Shown in pieces: positions 51,871 to 61,500 of a DNA stretch of 64,000 nucleotides; the first letter of the stretch is position 1; each line of letters opens with the position of its first letter. Where the stretch lies: contig JACCLO010000014.1 of the NCBI GenBank assembly GCA_029448655.1, forward strand, positions 124,001-188,000. Reading direction: 5' to 3'. Under the pieces are notes generated by a model that worked only from the letters and a program-made list of their open reading frames with translations, was not told where the DNA came from and made no database searches. The translations under genes and the position numbers were made by a program. The stretch is from Wolfiporia cocos (Eukaryota; Basidiomycota; Agaricomycetes; Polyporales; Phaeolaceae).

Positions 51871-54436
51871 TTGAAGGGCTTTGTGATCTTGATCTGATTG
51901 ATGATTGGGACTTCGATTGCATGGACAAACAGTTTATCGGGCAGCATTAGGATGTCCTCATTGTCATGTTCAGAGCTGTCTAAGTTCATGAGGTGAGAGA
52001 GTGTGTCTGCCATTACCAGTTTCTTGGGACATGCTGCAATCAGATGTCGAATTGGGACAGCAGCAGATGCCATCTCGCTTGTCTCCAATTTAATCTCTGG
52101 GTGCTTCACCAATATGTAAGGTTCTGGTGATCGCTTCTGATCAGTATCTGGTGTGGTCCTCCTTCTAGAAGGTGGCACAATTCTTCTAGCGTGTGAACCA
52201 CTCCTAGTAGCTCTTGATCATGGATCTCATAGTTTTGCTCAGCCGGGGTGAGGGACTGCGAAAGGTACCCTACTGGGCATTCATTACCATTGTCATCCTT
52301 TTGTTTAAGTACTGCTCTGAGAGCAGACTGCGACGCATCTGTTTCGAGGATGAATGGTTTCTCCTTGTCAGGGAGCAGTAGTGCGGGGCTGTTACAAACT
52401 TCTTCTTCAGGAACTCGAAGGCATTGTTGTCCTGATTGGTCCATTGGAAACCGGTGCCTGTGGCAGTCTTCATGAGGTCGATGAGTGGCCGTGCATGCAT
52501 GGAATAGTGGTCGATGGACTTTTGATGAAAGTTTGTGAATCCCAGGAAGGAGCGGACTCCTTTGACATTTTGTGTGGTGGGCCAATCTCAGATCCCCTTG
52601 AGTTTGGCTGGGTCCATCTGGACTTGCCTGGTGGTGATTACTAGTCCCAGGAACTCCACCTTTTCTACCCCAAATGCGCACTTTTCTGGTTTTACAAATA
52701 GCTTTTCTCTGGCTAGCTTGCATAGGATTCGCCATTCTCATTCCTTATGGGTTACTGGATCGGGAGAGAAGATGAGGATGTCGTCCATGTAGACTAGCAC
52801 CCATCCTTCGGCAATTTCGGTTTTTAGTATTTCATTCATCATGGCCTGGAATGTCACGGGTGAATTTCATGTTCCAAAGAACATTACTGTTGGCTCATAG
52901 AGGCTGGTGTTGGTCTTGAATGCGCCTTTCCATTGGTCTCCCTCTTTGATTCACGTGTTGTTGTATCCTGCTTACAGGTCCATTTTGGTGAACACTTTCG
53001 CTCCCTTCAGCCTTTCGACGAGCTCAGATATCAGGGGTAGGGGGTAGGCATTCTTGACCGTTCCCTCATTTAGGTATCTATAGTCTTGGCAAGGTCTCAA
53101 TCCCCCATCTTTTTTCGGGACAAAGAAGGTGGGAGAAGCCATGGGGGATTTCGAAGGTCGAATAAATCCCTCTCTTCCAGGAACTCATCCATGGCTTTCT
53201 GTTCTCTGGGAGATAGCGAGTATACCTTGCAATCTCAAGGCACGAAATCGGGTTTTAGTTTGATGGCATGATCCCATGGCCGCAATGGGGGAAATGCTGC
53301 CACAGCTGTCTTACTGAAGATGTGTGCAAAATCTCTTAAGTGTTTGGGGACATTTCTGCTGCAGGTCCCCCTTTCACTGCCGCAGAGAATTCCTGAGATT
53401 TTGTCATGGCTTTGCACACACAGGAGAGGCCTGCGGCTCTTCAACTGAATTGTTTTTGGGTTTCGGTTTTGGGAGCAATCAGCTTTTTGGTTTTGATGAA
53501 CCTTCTTAGGAGTTGATATTCTTCATCTGAGACAAGGTCCTGATCTGGTTTTTGGGTATTGGTAGAGCTGAACCCCTTTTCTCCCCTCTTTGTTTCGTCA
53601 AGCTCCTCAACATGAACTATGTCGGGGGTAAGGGCTTGTTCAAATATTATCTGTGCTATTCACATCCCTGGGATGATACGGTGTGGGGTCATTGATTGTT
53701 TGAATAGGATGACTTGGACCTCTCCTTGGTATTCCAGGTTGATCACTCCTGCTCCTACCGTGAGCCCGTGTTTGAGTGTGAGGCTGGACCATGAAGCTAT
53801 CCTTCCATAGGATCCCTTCGGAATTTTCATCCGGACTCTGGTAGGGATTGCCTTCCATCCCCCGGGTGCGATTTCATCAGCCTCCAAGGCATACAAGCCG
53901 TAGCCAATGGCACCATCAGTTCCCTGTGTCAGAAGGTTCCCTTTGGGGGTTACTGTCATTTCAACTGTGTTGAGTCGGATTATAGCGTCAGTTGTTCGGG
54001 CTTCCTCTATGGGTTTGTTGGGTGTGACATCGACTCTCCCCATTGCCCAGTCGATTTTGGGGCTTTCCATTCAGCCAGTTATATCCAAGGATCATATCTT
54101 CCTTCCCGATGTTTCCGACGAGGAAGCGGACTTTGCACTTCTTCCCTCCATATCCAATCGAGAGGAAGACCTTTCAATCTACTTGTCCATCTTTGTTGAT
54201 GGTTCCATCGACATTTCGAACGGTGACCGGGTTTTTCAGTGGTCGAGTCAGGATTCGATGCCTGATGATGAGTTTTGAGTGAATGAGGGAGGACATGGCT
54301 CCCGAGTCGATGAGGACATTCAGTTTCATGGTTTTCTGCAGCTCCAGGGTTACAGGGATGAATAGCAACCTGTCGCATTCATACAAGGTAATTACATGGG
54401 CTGCGCTTTCGGGAGGTAAGACCACATGCTTCCTCC

Positions 54437-56154
54437 CTACTCGAAATCCTGCTCATCGAGAATTTTGGCAAGGAATGAGGGGTTTCTGGCTCTGAGAATT
54501 CAAATTGCGTTAACTACCTCTTCTACTGCCATAGCTCCGTCATCCTCGTCCTTGGTGTCTTCTTCGGCTTCTTCAATATGGGCGATGGAGGTCCCCTCTT
54601 CTGTCGTTTCTGCCTTCCAGGTTTTGCCTTTGATGACAGGCTTCTTCTTTCGTTTGGGGCAGTTGCTGGAGAGGTGTCCTTTCTCTTTGCAGTTAAAACA
54701 TCGCCCCTCAGTCTGGAGCTTCCGGCGCTCTTCTGTGGACATGTGATTGACATCCATTGCATTCGGATCTTTCAGAAGAGTTGGCGCGGTCGAGGTACTT
54801 GGGACCTTAGCATGCCATTGCAGTTTCTTCTTATTGCTCCCTCATCCTTTGATGAACATGTTGTAATTGTTTTCGTTGACTGAGGCCTGCTTCACCCAGT
54901 TGATGAGGGCGACAATGGGGGGAACAATGTTTATGATGTGTGTTACAAGCACGGGTCGGATGGCTCTCTTGTACATAGTGATGAAGAGTGGATCACACTG
55001 CTGTCGATCTAACCCCATTTTTCCTACGAGGTTGTCAAATTTGATATTGAAGTCATTGATGCTCTTCTTGTCTTGTTTGATATTGAAGAGGTCGTCATTG
55101 GTTTTCTGTTTTTCTTTGATTGGTTTGAAAGCCACATTGAATTGTGCGCTGAATTGGGCTAGAGGAGGCAGGGCAAATGCTCTGGTAACTGGATTGGTGT
55201 ACTTCACATAGTAGTTCTCTTTCCACTGGTTTATTCGGTCACCCCCTCAGATGTACGACATGATGAAGAGGATTTTCTGGTCATCGGACTGATAGTCTGT
55301 GGTGAACATGGTGAACCAGGTGTTGCAGCCACTCTTGAAGCTCTGGAGCTTCTTCCAGTCCCCCTTGAAAGGTTCGGGGGTAGCAAGCTTTATGTGGTTT
55401 CCTCGGCTCGGTTGGGCATACTGGCCTCCCCATCTCACAGGGGCTCCTCCACCCAGTGGGCCTTCTCCACCTGGCGGTCCTCCTGGATTGCCTCCTGCAC
55501 CGCCTGCTGGATTACCGCTGCCACCTGGCGGTCCTCCTGGATTGCCTCCTGCACTGCCTGCTGGATTACTGCTGCCACCCGGAGGACCTCCTGCCCTGCC
55601 TGGGGGGGCTTCCCATTCCTCCTGGGGGACCTCCCCCCCAGGAATTCCTTCTCCTCCAGGCGCTCCTGTTCCGGAGGTGTTTGTTCTGACAGGATTGTTA
55701 GAAAGCGGACTACTAGTCGGCGGAGGGTTATGAGCCATTCCCCCTGTGCTCTGGCCTGCACCTCCGCTTCCTGGAGCAGAGGAGCTGCCCAAGGTTGTAC
55801 CTGCCATACCCATGGTTCCTCCAGTGGGGGGTGGGGTTCATCGTCTGCCCTCCCTGTTGCTGTCCATCGCCTGTTCGATTAATGGTGAGGGTAGGTGTCA
55901 TCAGATCTGTAACTGTTCCGAATCATTCGAAAGCGGCACATGTCTGCTCCCAAGGATTGTTCAAGGATGGGGGTACCTGTATCCACACAGGTACGAGTCT
56001 GTCCAGTGTTGGGATGGTAAGGTATTCTCTCTTCATGAAGAACCCTGCGGGGGGGATCTCTCCACTCGTGCTTTTCTTCATAGTAGATGCGTCTGTATAT
56101 TTCAGGGAGCAGCTGGATCAACCAGTTCGGGAGATCCGGGTCAAAGCATTGCAT
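54437..56154 (-). pseudogene. E Gag
   Basis: It starts at the ATG at 56154 (MQCFDPDLPNWLIQLLPE) and ends at the TAG at 54437-54439. It follows D Gag: an N-part, a Gly/Pro-rich block (GGSSNPAGSAGGNPG repeated), a capsid-like core (KLATPEPFKGDWKKLQSFKS, QKILFIMSYI) and a zinc knuckle CFNCKEKGHLSSNC. Frame changes near 55880, 55245 and 54760 break it. Confidence 0.8.
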
Positions 56155-56198
56155 GGACTTGCACTTTGGTAAGTGAGCCGAGTAGGAGCTCGACCTTC

Positions 56199-56370
56199 TG
56201 TTACAGATCAAATATCCGTTCAGCTGAATTAACTAAGTCGAGTTACTCAGCGTATCAAGTAGCACACTACTTGTCAGACTCAGCAGAATCAGAGCGTCGA
56301 TATACAAGCTGCAGGCTTAATTGCTTAAGCCCTTGAGAACAAGTATAAGATCCTTGTAATTCAACAAGGT
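56199..56370 (-). repeat. Part of the 5' LTR of E
   Basis: The 3' ~170 bp of a family-B LTR, ending TGTTACAG on the plus-strand side. The rest lies beyond element D, outside the window. Just inside (56187-56197) the minus strand carries AAGGTCGAGCT, the self-primer site. Confidence 0.8.
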
Positions 56371-56904
56371 TGTTACGATCCGTATGAATCCGTATATTTT
56401 GACGCCTCACTGGAGAGGAGGACTTAGCGTTCAACCGCTGTATTGACCGATTATTCTTAGGGTCCCTGCTCAACCACCGACCCTCGTTTCATGTACAACA
56501 ACCCTACGCCCCTAGTCTCATAGCGTATCAGGTTCTAGGTGATATCTGTTGTATATCTACAGAGCTTCTACGTTTCAGCCATTGTTGCGCTCAACCGCAG
56601 CGTTTCGGCTTAGTTATCGTAGCGTACTAACCTTATGGACTTAGTGGTAGCAGTACCAAGGACACTATGACCCCGATTACAGAATCGTAGTATAAAGACC
56701 CTGTTGTAAATACTGGCCGAGTTCCTCAGCTCGACCTTGTTGAATTACAAGGATCCTATACTCGTTCTCAAAAGACTTAAGCAATTAAGTCTGCAGCCAG
56801 TATATCGACGCTCGACTCTGCTGAGTCCGACGAGTAGTGCGCTACTCGATACGCTGAGTAACTCGACTTAACATCTCAGCTGAACGGATATTCGATCCGT
56901 AACA
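56371..56904 (+). repeat. 5' LTR of D
   Basis: 534 bp, TGTTACGATCC...GGATCGTAACA-like ends (TTCGATCCGTAACA). TATAAA lies at 56691-56696, and the predicted RNA start is at 56728 in CCTCAGCTC. Confidence 0.95.
56691..56738 (+). promoter_or_regulatory. D promoter: TATA box, RNA start and self-primer
   Basis: TATAAAG is followed 37 nt later by CTCAGCTCG. If transcription starts at the A (56728), the first 11 nt of the RNA are AGCTCGACCTT, the exact complement of 56906-56916. This is the layout known from Tf1/sushi-type retrotransposons; the start site itself is inferred. Confidence 0.55.
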
Positions 56905-56905
56905 G

Positions 56906-56916
56906 AAGGTCGAGCT
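56906..56916 (+). promoter_or_regulatory. Predicted self-primer binding site of D
   Basis: AAGGTCGAGCT lies 1 nt inside the 5' LTR and is fully complementary to the predicted first 11 nt of the RNA. No tRNA-type TGG site is present at the LTR edge. Confidence 0.6.
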
Positions 56917-56949
56917 CTTAACAGACTCACTTACCAAGAGTGCAAGTCC

Positions 56950-58599
56950 ATGCAACGCTTTGACCTGGATCTCCCGAACCGGTTGATCCATCTGCTCCCC
57001 GAAGAATACAGACGCATCTACTACGAAGACAAACACGAGTGGAGAGATCCCCCCGCAGGGTTCTTTACGAAAGGAGGGTATCTCACCGTCCCGACTCCAG
57101 ACAGACTTATTCCCTCGTGGGTACAGTTACCCCCATCCTCGAACGACCCCTGGGAGCAGACGCGCGCCGCTTTCGAACGCTTTGGAAACATCACAAATTT
57201 GATGACACCGACCATCACCATATCTCAAACAGGCGATGGACAACTCGGAGGACAGACAACGAACCCCAACCCTGCAGGAGGAAGCATGGGTCTGGGAGGT
57301 ACAACCTTGGGCGGAAGTGCTGTTCCGGGAAGCAGCGGCACGAGCCAGGGCGCAGGGGGAGTGGCCAATATCCCTCCGCCAGTTAATAATCCGCTACCTG
57401 GAAATCTTAGCGGAACAAACCCCACCGGACCAGGAGCGTCTGGAGGAGGAGGAATTCCTGGAGGGGGAGGTCCCCCCGGGGGCGGAGGTCCCCCGGGCGG
57501 CACCGGTAATCCAGCAGGCGGCGCAGGAGGCAATCCAGGAGGACCGCCAGGCGGAGGAGGAGGACCACCAGGCGGAGGAGGCCCCCCAGGTGGAGGGAAC
57601 CCCGCGGGATGGGGCGGGCAGTTCGCCCCACCAGGGCGAGGGAACCGCATAAAGCTCGCCACCCCCGAACCCTTCAAGGGAGAACGAAAGAAGCTACAAC
57701 GCTTCAAGAATGATTGCAACACATGGTTCACCATGTTCGCGGCAGACTATCAGACCGACGATCAGAAAATCCTCTTCATCATGTCCTACATTCGAGGAAG
57801 CGACCGAGTAGACCAATGGAAGGAGAACTACTACGCCAAGCACACAGATCCGGCGACAGGAGCATTCGTCCTCCCCACGCTACTCCAGTTCAGTGCAGAA
57901 TTCGACGCCGCATTCGAGCCCATCGAAGAGAAACAGAAAACCAATGACGATCTCTTCGACCTCAGGCAGGAGAAGAAGAACATCGACGACTTCAATATTG
58001 AATTCGATAACCTCGTAGGGAAAACGGGACTGGACCGACAACAGTGCAACCCACTCCTCGTCACCTTGTACAAGAGAGCCATCCGACCCGCACTCGTTAC
58101 GCATATCATAAATATTGTTCCCCCCGTCATAACCCTCACGGACTGGATGAAACAAGCATCCATCAACGAGAACAATTATAACACGTTCATCAAAGGACGA
58201 GGAGACCCCAAGAAGAAACCCCAGTGGCGACCCAAGGGACCTAGCTCCCCAGCCACACCGACTCCCGTGAAAGACCCGAACGCAATGGACGTTGACCGAA
58301 TGTCCACAGAAGAGCGACGCAAGCTCCAAACTGAGGGGCGGTGCTTCAATTGTAAGGAGAAGGGCCACCTCTCCAGCAACTGCCCAAAGCGAAAGAAGAA
58401 GTCTCCTGCGAAGGGCAAAGCTCGAAAGGTAGAGGCCGTAGAGGAGGGGAACCCCGCCGCCCACACGGAAGAAGAAGACACCGAGGACGAGGACGATGGA
58501 GCCACCGCAGTGGAAGAAGCAGTTAACGCGATCAGGATTCTCAAAGCTAAGAACCCCTCGTTCCTTGCCCAGATTCTCGATGACCAGGATTTCGAATAG
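56950..58599 (+). CDS. D Gag
   Basis: 549 aa from ATG 56950 (MQRFDLDLPNRLIHLLPEEY) to the TAG at 58597. The N-terminal ~95 residues are rich in aromatic residues. Residues ~100-225 are Gly/Pro-rich and disordered (GGGGPPGG runs). The capsid-like core spans about 230-430 (KLATPEPFKGERKKLQRFKN, QKILFIMSYIRGSDRVDQW, FNIEFDNLVGKTGLDRQQ). Then come MDVDRMSTEERRK, one zinc knuckle CFNCKEKGHLSSNC (CX2CX4HX4C), a Lys-rich stretch and an acidic tail. The last residues (AKNPSFLAQILDDQDFE) are shared with A1. Pol follows in the -1 frame with a 16-nt overlap. Confidence 0.9.
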   Translation: MQRFDLDLPNRLIHLLPEEYRRIYYEDKHEWRDPPAGFFTKGGYLTVPTPDRLIPSWVQLPPSSNDPWEQTRAAFERFGNITNLMTPTITISQTGDGQLGGQTTNPNPAGGSMGLGGTTLGGSAVPGSSGTSQGAGGVANIPPPVNNPLPGNLSGTNPTGPGASGGGGIPGGGGPPGGGGPPGGTGNPAGGAGGNPGGPPGGGGGPPGGGGPPGGGNPAGWGGQFAPPGRGNRIKLATPEPFKGERKKLQRFKNDCNTWFTMFAADYQTDDQKILFIMSYIRGSDRVDQWKENYYAKHTDPATGAFVLPTLLQFSAEFDAAFEPIEEKQKTNDDLFDLRQEKKNIDDFNIEFDNLVGKTGLDRQQCNPLLVTLYKRAIRPALVTHIINIVPPVITLTDWMKQASINENNYNTFIKGRGDPKKKPQWRPKGPSSPATPTPVKDPNAMDVDRMSTEERRKLQTEGRCFNCKEKGHLSSNCPKRKKKSPAKGKARKVEAVEEGNPAAHTEEEDTEDEDDGATAVEEAVNAIRILKAKNPSFLAQILDDQDFE

Positions 58600-61500
58600 G
58601 GAGGAAGCGCACGGTCTTACCTCCCGAAAGCGCAGCTCATGTAATTACCTCGTATGAACGCGACCGGTCGCTGTTTATCCCCGTAACCCTGAAGCTGCAG
58701 AAAGCCGTGAAAGTAAACGCCCTCATCGACTCGGGAGCCATGTCCTCCCTGATCCATTCAAAACTTGTCATTCGACACCGAATCGTGACTCGACCTCTAA
58801 GAAACCCAATCACCGTCCGGAACGTCGATGGAACCACCAACAAGGACGGACAGGTAGATCGGGAAGTCTACCTCCCCATCAAATACGGAGGAAAGGAACG
58901 AAAAGTCCGCTTCCTCGTAGGAAACATCGGAAAAGAAGAAGTAATCCTCGGATACAATTGGTTGAAAAAGGAGAGCCCTGTCATCGATTGGGCAACAGGG
59001 AAGGTCGATATCGCCCCTGACAAACCAACAGAAAAAGCCCGAACGACCGACGCCATAATCCAACTCGACACTGTCAAAATGACAGTAGCCCCCGAAGGGA
59101 AGCTCCCATCGCGGGGAACCGACGGTGCCATTGGATACGACCTATACGCCTCAAAGGATGAGGAAATCACCCCTGGGGGATGGAAGGCGATCCCCACCGG
59201 GGTTCGGATGGAGATCCCGAAAGGATCTTACGGGAGGATAGCCTCACGATCGGGCCTCACGCTCAAACACGGGCTCACGGTTGGGGCAGGAGTGATCGAT
59301 CCTGACTATCGCGGAGAAGTCCAAGTCATCCTGTTCAACCAATCGACGACGCCTCATCGTATCATTCCCGGAATGCGCATTGCGCAAATAATATTTGAAC
59401 AAGCCCTCACCCCCGAAGTAGTCCAGGTAGAGGAGCTCGATGAAACAAAGAGAGGGGATGCGGGCTTTGGCTCCACCGACACTCGGCAGCCAGTGGAGGA
59501 TCCCATCTCAGACGAAGAATACCAACTACTCAGGAGATTTGTCCGAACCAAGAAACTGGTCGCCCCTAGAACCAGGAACCCAAGGCGATTCCGGCAGGAA
59601 AGCGCAGCCCTATCCCGCATACGCAAGGTGGTGACGATATCCCAGAAACTCTCCGAGACAGAGAAAAGGGGGCCCACAGAGGACGCCCTCCCCGAACACC
59701 TGAAAGACTTTGCACACGTCTTCAGCAAGAAAGCCGCAGCCGCGTTTCCCCCTTCGAGACCGTGGGACCATGCTATCGAACTAAAACCTGACTTCGTACC
59801 CCGAGACTGCAAGGTATACTCGCTGTCCCCCAGAGAACAAAAGGCCATGGACGAATTTCTGGCAGAAAATCTCGCCAAGGGATTCATCCGACCATCGAAG
59901 TCCCCCATGGCGTCCCCCGCCTTCTTCGTCCCAAAGAAAGACGGAGGGCTAAGGCCCTGCCAGGACTACCGATACCTAAACGAAGGAACGATTAAGAACG
60001 CTTATCCCCTACCCCTGATATCCGAACTCATCGAGAAGCTAAGAGGGGCAAAGGTGTTCACCAAAATGGACCTGCGAGCAGGATATAACAACGTACGGAT
60101 CCGAGAAGGCGATCAATGGAAGGGCGCATTCAAAACCAATGCTGGCCTCTACGAACCAACAGTAATGTTCTTTGGGATGTGCAATTCACCAGCAACGTTC
60201 CAGGCCATGATGAACGAGATACTAAAAGAGGAAATCGCGGAAGGATGGGTATTAGTCTACATGGACGACATCCTCATCTTCTCTCCAGACCAAACGACCC
60301 ACAGAGAGCGAGAGCGACGAGTCCTGCAAAAGCTGGCTGAAGAAAAGCTATTCATGAAACCCGAGAAGTGCGCGTTCGGGGTAGAGAGGGTAGAGTTCCT
60401 TGGACTCGTAATCGCCCCCGGCCAAATCCAGATGGACCCCGCCAAGCTCAAAGGGATCCGCGACTGGCCACCCCCGCGAAATGTCAAAGGGGTCCGCTCC
60501 TTCTTAGGGTTCGCGAACTTCTACAGAAAGTTCATCGACCACTATTCCGCGCACGCGCGACCGCTCATCGACCTCACAAAAACGGCAACGGGCACAGGGT
60601 TCAAGTGGACAGAACGAGAAAGCGAGGCGTTCGAATTCTTAAAAAGTCAGTTCGTAACAGCCCCCGCGCTGCTCCTCCCCGACAAAGAAAAACCCTTTAT
60701 CCTGGAAACCGACGCCTCCCAGTTCGCCCTCGGAGCAGTGCTCAAACAAAAAGACGATAACGGAAATGAGCGACCAGTGGGCTATCTATCACAGTCCCTC
60801 ACCCCGGCCGAACGAAACTACGAAATCTACGATCGAGAACTCTTAGGAGTGGTTCGCGCGCTGGAAGAATGGCGCCACCTTCTAGAAGGGGGTCCACATC
60901 AGATCCTGATCAGGAGCGATCACCAGAACCTTACGTATTGGCGAAGCGCCCAGAGATTGAATCGGAGGCAAGCGAGATGGCACCTGTTACTATCTCAATT
61001 CGACATACGGCTACAGCACGTCCCAGGAAAGAAGTTGGTAATGGCAGACACCCTCTCGCGCCTCATGAATTTGGACAGCTCCGACCACGACAACGAAGAC
61101 ATTCTGATGCTGCCCGATACCCTATTCATTCACGCAATCGAAGTCCCGATCATCGATCGGATCAAGATCGCGAAGTCCTTCGATCCGATCGCGGAACAGG
61201 GACTCCGCGCCCTTGAACAAGGGGAACAGCCTCCTTTAAGGACAGTAATGGAAGACTGGCAGTACACCGAAGGGGTCCTCTTGTATAAGGGGCGGATGTA
61301 CGTGCCAAGGGACCCGGGCCTGAGAAAGGACGTTATCTCAAGATATCACGACCCAATAGCGGCAGGTCACCCCGGAATTTGGGGGACGACCCTGAAGGTG
61401 CAAGAGCACTTCTGGTGGCCCGACCTGCGAAAAACCGTGGCCGAATATGTCAAAGGCTGCGCCATCTGTCAGCAGATGAAACCCGACCGACATCCGACAA

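Larger units (their letters stand above)
46985..54454 (-). pseudogene. E Pol, fragmented
   Basis: Recognisable pieces in order are protease (NVLIDSGAMSSLIHSKL near 54325), dUTPase (GAIGYGLYALE, GRIASWSSLTLKHG, AGVINLEYQGEVQV, PGM; 53650-53960), RT (near 52750-53250) and RNase H (LETDASQSALRAV near 52350). Then come integrase (GHPGIWGTILKV, CAICQQMK near 51050-51150; YHPQTDGQTKRMNQQIE near 50650), chromodomain (EYEVKSILNQRQHQGKKQ-like, near 49250-49400) and the tail with NRTILWNTALWYL (near 47560). Compared with D there are many stops and small indels. In dUTPase motif 2 RSGL has become WSSL, and motif 3 DYRG has become EYQG, so the enzyme would be inactive. Confidence 0.85.
45534..56370 (-). 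mobile_element. Chromovirus 'E', old decayed copy with nested insertions
   Basis: The order on the minus strand is a partial 5' LTR (56370-56199), gag (56154-54437), pol (about 54454-46985) and 3' LTR (46939-45534). The organisation and sequence follow D, but most CpG sites of D are TpG or CpA here and many stops are present. It is interrupted by LTRs at 45856-46726, 47857-48990 (itself holding a family-A LTR), 49662-50352 and 51331-51870. Element D is inserted in its 5' LTR. Confidence 0.9.
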
